A stretch of 64,000 nucleotides of DNA from Bombus terrestris (taxonomy: Eukaryota; Arthropoda; Insecta; Hymenoptera; Apidae): positions 1,922,001-1,986,000 of the forward strand of contig NW_025963557.1 of NCBI RefSeq assembly GCF_910591885.1, given 5' to 3'. Positions within the stretch are counted from its first letter, which is position 1; each line of letters starts with the position of its first letter. The notes beneath the pieces were generated by a model that was not told the origin of the DNA, made no database searches, and worked only from the letters and a program-made list of their open reading frames with translations. The translations under genes and the position numbers were made by a program. Positions 60,648 through 64,000 of the stretch are shown here, in pieces.

Positions 60648-62401
60648 ATATGACGTCATGTAGTATTACGATATAACGTACAACGTTATATAGAATTACG
60701 ATATAACGCACAACGTTATGTCGTATTACGTTATAACGTATCATGTCATGTAGCATTACGTTATAACGTATAACTTTATGGAGTATTACGTTATAACGTA
60801 TGATGTCATGTGGTAATACGTTATTACAAATATCGTAATATTGTGTTACTTTATGACGTATGACGTCATGTAGTATTACTTTATGACGTATGACGTCATG
60901 TTGTATTACGTTATAACCCTATGACGTTATGGAGTATTACGTTATAACGTATGAGGTCATGTGGTATTACGTTATTACGAATAACGTTATATTGTGTTAA
61001 TTTATGACGTATGACGTCATGTAGTATTACTTTATGACGTATGACGTCATGTTGTATTAGGTTACAACGTATGACGTTATGTATTATTACGATATAACGT
61101 ATGACGTTATGTATTATTACGATATAACGTATGACGTTATGCAGTATTAGGTTATAACGTATGACGTCATGTAGTTTTGCGTTATAACGTATGCCGTCAT
61201 GTAGCATTACGTTATAACGTATGACTTTATGGAGTATTACGTTATAACGTATGATGTCATGTGCTATTACGTTATTACGAATATCGTAATATTGTGTTAC
61301 GTTATGACGTATGACGTCATGTAGTATTACTTTATGACGTATGACGTCATGTAGTATTAGGTTACAACGTATGACGTTATGTATTATTACGATATAACGT
61401 ATGACGTCATGTAGTACTACGTTATAACGTATGACGTCATGTAGTATTACGTTATTACGAATATCGTAATATTGTGATCCTTTATGACGTATGACGCCAT
61501 GTAGTATTACTTTATTACGTATGACGTCGTGTAGTATTAGATTACAACGTATGACGTTATGTATTATAACGATATAACGTATGACGTTATGTATTATTAC
61601 GATATAACGTATGACGTCATGTAGTATTAGGTTACAACGTATGACGTTATGTATTATTACGATATAACGTATGACGTCATGTAGTATTACGATATAACGT
61701 ACAACGTTATATAGAATTACGATATAACGCACAACGTTATGTCGTATTACGTTATAACGTATCATGTCATGTAGCGTTACGTTATAACGTATGACTTTAT
61801 GGAGTATTACGTTATAACGTATGATGTCATGTGGTATTACGTTATTACGAATATCGTAATATTGTGTTACTTTATGACGTATGACGTCATGTAGTATTAC
61901 TTTATGACGTATGACGTCATGTAGTATTACTTTATGACGTATGACGTCATGTAGTATTACTTTATGACGTATGACGTCATGTAGTATTACTTTATGACGT
62001 ATGACGTCATGTAGTATTAGGTTACAACGTATGACGTTATTCATTATTACGATATAACGTATGACGTTATGCAGTATTAGGTTATAACGTATGACGTCAT
62101 GTTGTTTTGCGTTATAACTTATGATGTTATGCAGTATTACGATACAACGTATGACGTCATGTGGTGTTACGTTATTGCGAATAACGTTATATTGTGTTAC
62201 TTTATGACGTATGACGTCATGTAGTATTACGTTATAACGTATGACGGTATGTAGTATTACGTTATTCCGTATAACGTTATATAGTGTTACTTTATGAAGT
62301 ATGACGTTATGTTGTAGTACGTTATAACGTATGACGTTATGGAGTATTACGTTATAACGTATGACGTTATGTAGTATTACGTTATAACGTATGCCGTCAT
62401 G
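60631..62401. repeat. HOR-A unit 6 (59 monomers plus 1 bp)
   Basis: It lacks four monomers (about 120 bp near 61,210) relative to the 63-monomer form, and contains the +1 register change at 60,917. TTGTGTTAAT and TTGTGATCC markers are present at about 60,992 and 61,472. Confidence 0.83.
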
Positions 62402-63771
62402 TAGTATTACGTTATAACATATGACGTCATGTAGTATTACGATATAACGTACAACGTTATATAGAATTACGATATAACGCACAACGTTATGTCGTATTAC
62501 GTTATAACGTATCATGTCATGTAGCATTACGTTATAACGTATAACTTTATGGAGTATTACGTTATAACGTATGATGTCATGTGGTAATACGTTATTACAA
62601 ATATCGTAATATTGTGTTACTTTATGACGTATGACGTCATGTAGTATTACTTTATGACGTATGACGTCATGTTGTATTACGTTATAACGTATGACGTTAT
62701 GGAGTATTACGTTATAACGTATGAGGTCATGTGGTATTACGTTATTACGAATAACGTTATATTGTGTTAATTTATGACGTATGACGTCATGTAGTATTAC
62801 TTTATGACGTATGACGTCATGTTGTATTAGGTTACAACGTATGACGTTATGTATTATTACGATATAACGTATGACGTTATGTATTATTACGATATAACGT
62901 ATGACGTTATGCAGTATTAGGTTATAACGTATGACGTCATGTAGTTTTGCGTTATAACGTATGCCGTCATGTAGCATTACGTTATAACATATGACGTCAT
63001 GTAGTATTACGATGTAACGTACAACGTTATATAGAATTACGATATAACGCACAACGTTATGTCGTATTACGTTATAACGTATCATGTCATGTAGCATTAC
63101 GTTATAACGTATGACTTTATGGAGTATTACGTTATAACGTATGATGTCATGTGCTATTACGTTATTACGAATATCGTAATATTGTGTTACGTTATGACGT
63201 ATGACGTCATGTAGTATTACTTTATGACGTATGACGTCATGTAGTATTAGGTTACAACGTATGACGTTATGTATTATTACGATATAACGTATGACGTCAT
63301 GTAGTACTACGTTATAACGTATGACGTCATGTAGTATTACGTTATTACGAATATCGTAATATTGTGATCCTTTATGACGTATGACGCCATGTAGTATTAC
63401 TTTATTACGTATGACGTCGTGTAGTATTAGATTACAACGTATGACGTTATGTATTATAACGATATAACGTATGACGTTATGTATTATTACGATATAACGT
63501 ATGACGTCATGTAGTATTAGGTTACAACGTATGACGTTATGTATTATTACGATATAACGTATGACGTCATGTAGTATTACGATATAACGTACAACGTTAT
63601 ATAGAATTACGATATAACGCACAACGTTATGTCGTATTACGTTATAACGTATCATGTCATGTAGCGTTACGTTATAACGTATGACTTTATGGAGTATTAC
63701 GTTATAACGTATGATGTCATGTGGTATTACGTTATTACGAATATCGTAATATTGTGTTACTTTATGACGTA

Positions 63772-63929
63772 TGACGTCATGTAGTATTACTTTATGACGT
63801 ATGACGTCATGTAGTATTACTTTATGACGTATGACGTCATGTAGTATTACTTTATGACGTATGACGTCATGTAGTATTACTTTATGACGTATGACGTCAT
63901 GTAGTATTACTTTATGACGTATGACGTCA
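63772..63929. promoter_or_regulatory. six CRE palindromes (TGACGTCA) at exact 30-bp spacing
   Basis: This is an example of a motif present throughout the array. TGACGTCA is the full consensus cAMP-response element bound by CREB/ATF-type bZIP proteins, and its ACGT core is shared by plant and fungal bZIP sites. Here it occurs at 63,772 and every 30 bp to 63,922. The motif is directly visible; whether any protein binds it here is inference. No gene is nearby, so I do not call it a promoter. Confidence 0.6.
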
Positions 63930-63930
63930 T
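63781..63930. repeat. run of five identical TTACTTTATGACG-type monomers
   Basis: Five consecutive monomers are the same, preceded by one closely related monomer. The corresponding run has four copies at about 35,820, 48,030, 55,200, 57,090 and 61,890, and three at about 33,330. The run is therefore a length-variable locus within HOR-A-like units. Confidence 0.88.
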
Positions 63931-64000
63931 GTAGTATTAGGTTACAACGTATGACGTTATTCATTATTACGATATAACGTATGACGTTATGCAGTATTAG

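Larger units (their letters stand above)
41173..60756 (-). other. 6,527-codon open frame created by the satellite (probably not a gene)
   Basis: The minus-strand frame is open for 19.6 kb and would encode about 650 decapeptides of the type DVIRYNVILH, each a doubled pentapeptide NVI[R/L][Y/H]. I see no signal peptide, other domain, change of composition, or unique start or end. The frame stays open because 30 bp is ten codons, the consensus frame has no stop, and only a few codons (chiefly TAT, AAG and CAA) are one substitution from a stop. Variable sites fall in all codon positions and mostly change the residue, which argues against selection on protein. It is interrupted wherever an indel is not a multiple of three. 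Confidence 0.9.
32430..60916. repeat. 28.5-kb stretch of unbroken 30-bp register
   Basis: From 32,430 to about 60,916 every monomer type starts at the same position modulo 30. All length changes in this interval are whole monomers. The stretch ends at 60,917-60,919, where TTATAACGTATGACG reads TTATAACCCTATGACG (+1 bp). Another ~3 kb of the same HOR material follows in the new register to the window end. Confidence 0.93.
60911..63964 (-). other. 1,017-codon satellite open frame (probably not a gene)
   Basis: Same decapeptide frame, now in the register created by the +1 change at 60,917. The 1-bp change alone cuts what would otherwise join the long frame to its left. The frame carries a run of HKVILHDVIR repeats from the five-monomer run near 63.8 kb. 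Confidence 0.88.
1..64000. repeat. 30-bp satellite array filling the whole window
   Basis: The window is a head-to-tail array of a 30-bp monomer with no unrelated sequence interrupting it. The consensus halves are GTAGTATTACGTTAT and AACGTATGACGTCAT. About fourteen recurring monomer subtypes are visible. They include types with TTACTTTATGACG, TTATTACGATATAACG, TTAGGTTACAACG, TTTTGCGTTATAACG, GTTATTGCGAATAACG and GTTATTCCGTATAACG cores, plus a GAATTACGATATAACGC type. Nearly all keep exactly 30 bp. The array begins before position 1 and continues past 64,000. Its length, subtype ordering and nested duplications fit a eukaryotic heterochromatic satellite; which chromosome region or species is unknown. 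Confidence 0.98.
62402..64000. repeat. HOR-A unit 7, cut by the window end
   Basis: Runs to the end of the window with markers at 62,762 (TTGTGTTAAT) and 63,362 (TTGTGATCC), 1,770 and 1,890 bp after those of unit 6. Confidence 0.85.

Noticed and set aside
41173..60756. A giant repetitive structural protein (silk-, adhesin- or antifreeze-like)
   Set aside because: The frame is a consequence of a stop-free 30-bp monomer. There are no non-repeat terminal domains, signal peptide or start context. Changes fall in all codon positions, and frames break at every non-triplet indel.
60913..60920. Telomere-like AACCCT
   Set aside because: A single occurrence produced by a local +1 change; there is no tandem AACCCT or TTAGGG anywhere in the window.
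63772..63929. Functional promoter built from clustered CREs
   Set aside because: No gene, fixed TATA-to-start arrangement or unique downstream sequence is present. The same motif recurs over the entire array, so only the motif itself is claimed.
1..64000. CRISPR array, because of regular ~30-bp repeats
   Set aside because: Repeats are directly contiguous, with no spacers of unrelated sequence, no leader and no cas genes.
1..64000. Rho-independent terminators or structured RNA genes from the many palindromes
   Set aside because: The palindromes are short, lack loops and T tracts, and recur every 30 bp as part of the satellite. No tRNA- or rRNA-like sequence was seen.

Overview
This window is one uninterrupted block of tandem satellite DNA. 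I see no ordinary gene, RNA gene, transposon or CRISPR array in it. The repeat unit is 30 bp, about 2,130 copies end to end and roughly one-third G+C. The plus-strand consensus reads as two halves, GTAGTATTACGTTAT then AACGTATGACGTCAT. The halves agree at 10 of 15 positions, so the 30-mer is itself an old dimer of a 15-mer. A block this long, with nested higher-order repeats (HORs), is typical of eukaryotic nuclear heterochromatin (pericentromeric, subtelomeric or B/sex-chromosome satellite). The sequence carries nothing that identifies the species. CpG is not depleted: three CpGs per consensus monomer, observed/expected about 3.75.

Left domain (1 to about 28.4 kb). Many diverged 30-bp monomer types are ordered into HORs. 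A large unit of 4.7-6.9 kb recurs, and three of them make a 17.3-17.6 kb block present twice: 1-10,723 (its left part lies outside the window) matches 17,304-28,356. Nine copies of a 44-bp phase-breaking junction, made of half-monomers, occur only here (3.8-28.0 kb).

Transition (28.4-32.4 kb). This is a mosaic zone where 26-, 24- and 29-bp defective monomers cluster.

Right domain (32.4-64 kb). From 32,430 to about 60,916 every length change is a multiple of 30 bp, so the array keeps one register for 28.5 kb. It is organised as a composite super-repeat of about 6.5-7.2 kb: a 63-monomer unit (A, 1,890 bp, usually paired), a 37-38-monomer unit (B, 1,110-1,140 bp) and a C segment. One B unit is duplicated with no difference that I could find.

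Because 30 bp is ten codons and the consensus has no stop in one minus-strand frame, the array contains very long open frames (up to 6,527 codons) encoding a DVIRYNVILH-like decapeptide, itself a doubled pentapeptide NVI[R/L][Y/H]. I regard these as by-products of the repeat, not genes. The biologically suggestive content is at the DNA level: a perfect CRE/bZIP palindrome (TGACGTCA) in roughly half of the monomers by eye, a 14-bp perfect palindrome (TACGTTATAACGTA) in the consensus, very high CpG density, and a layered record of unequal exchange and duplication.
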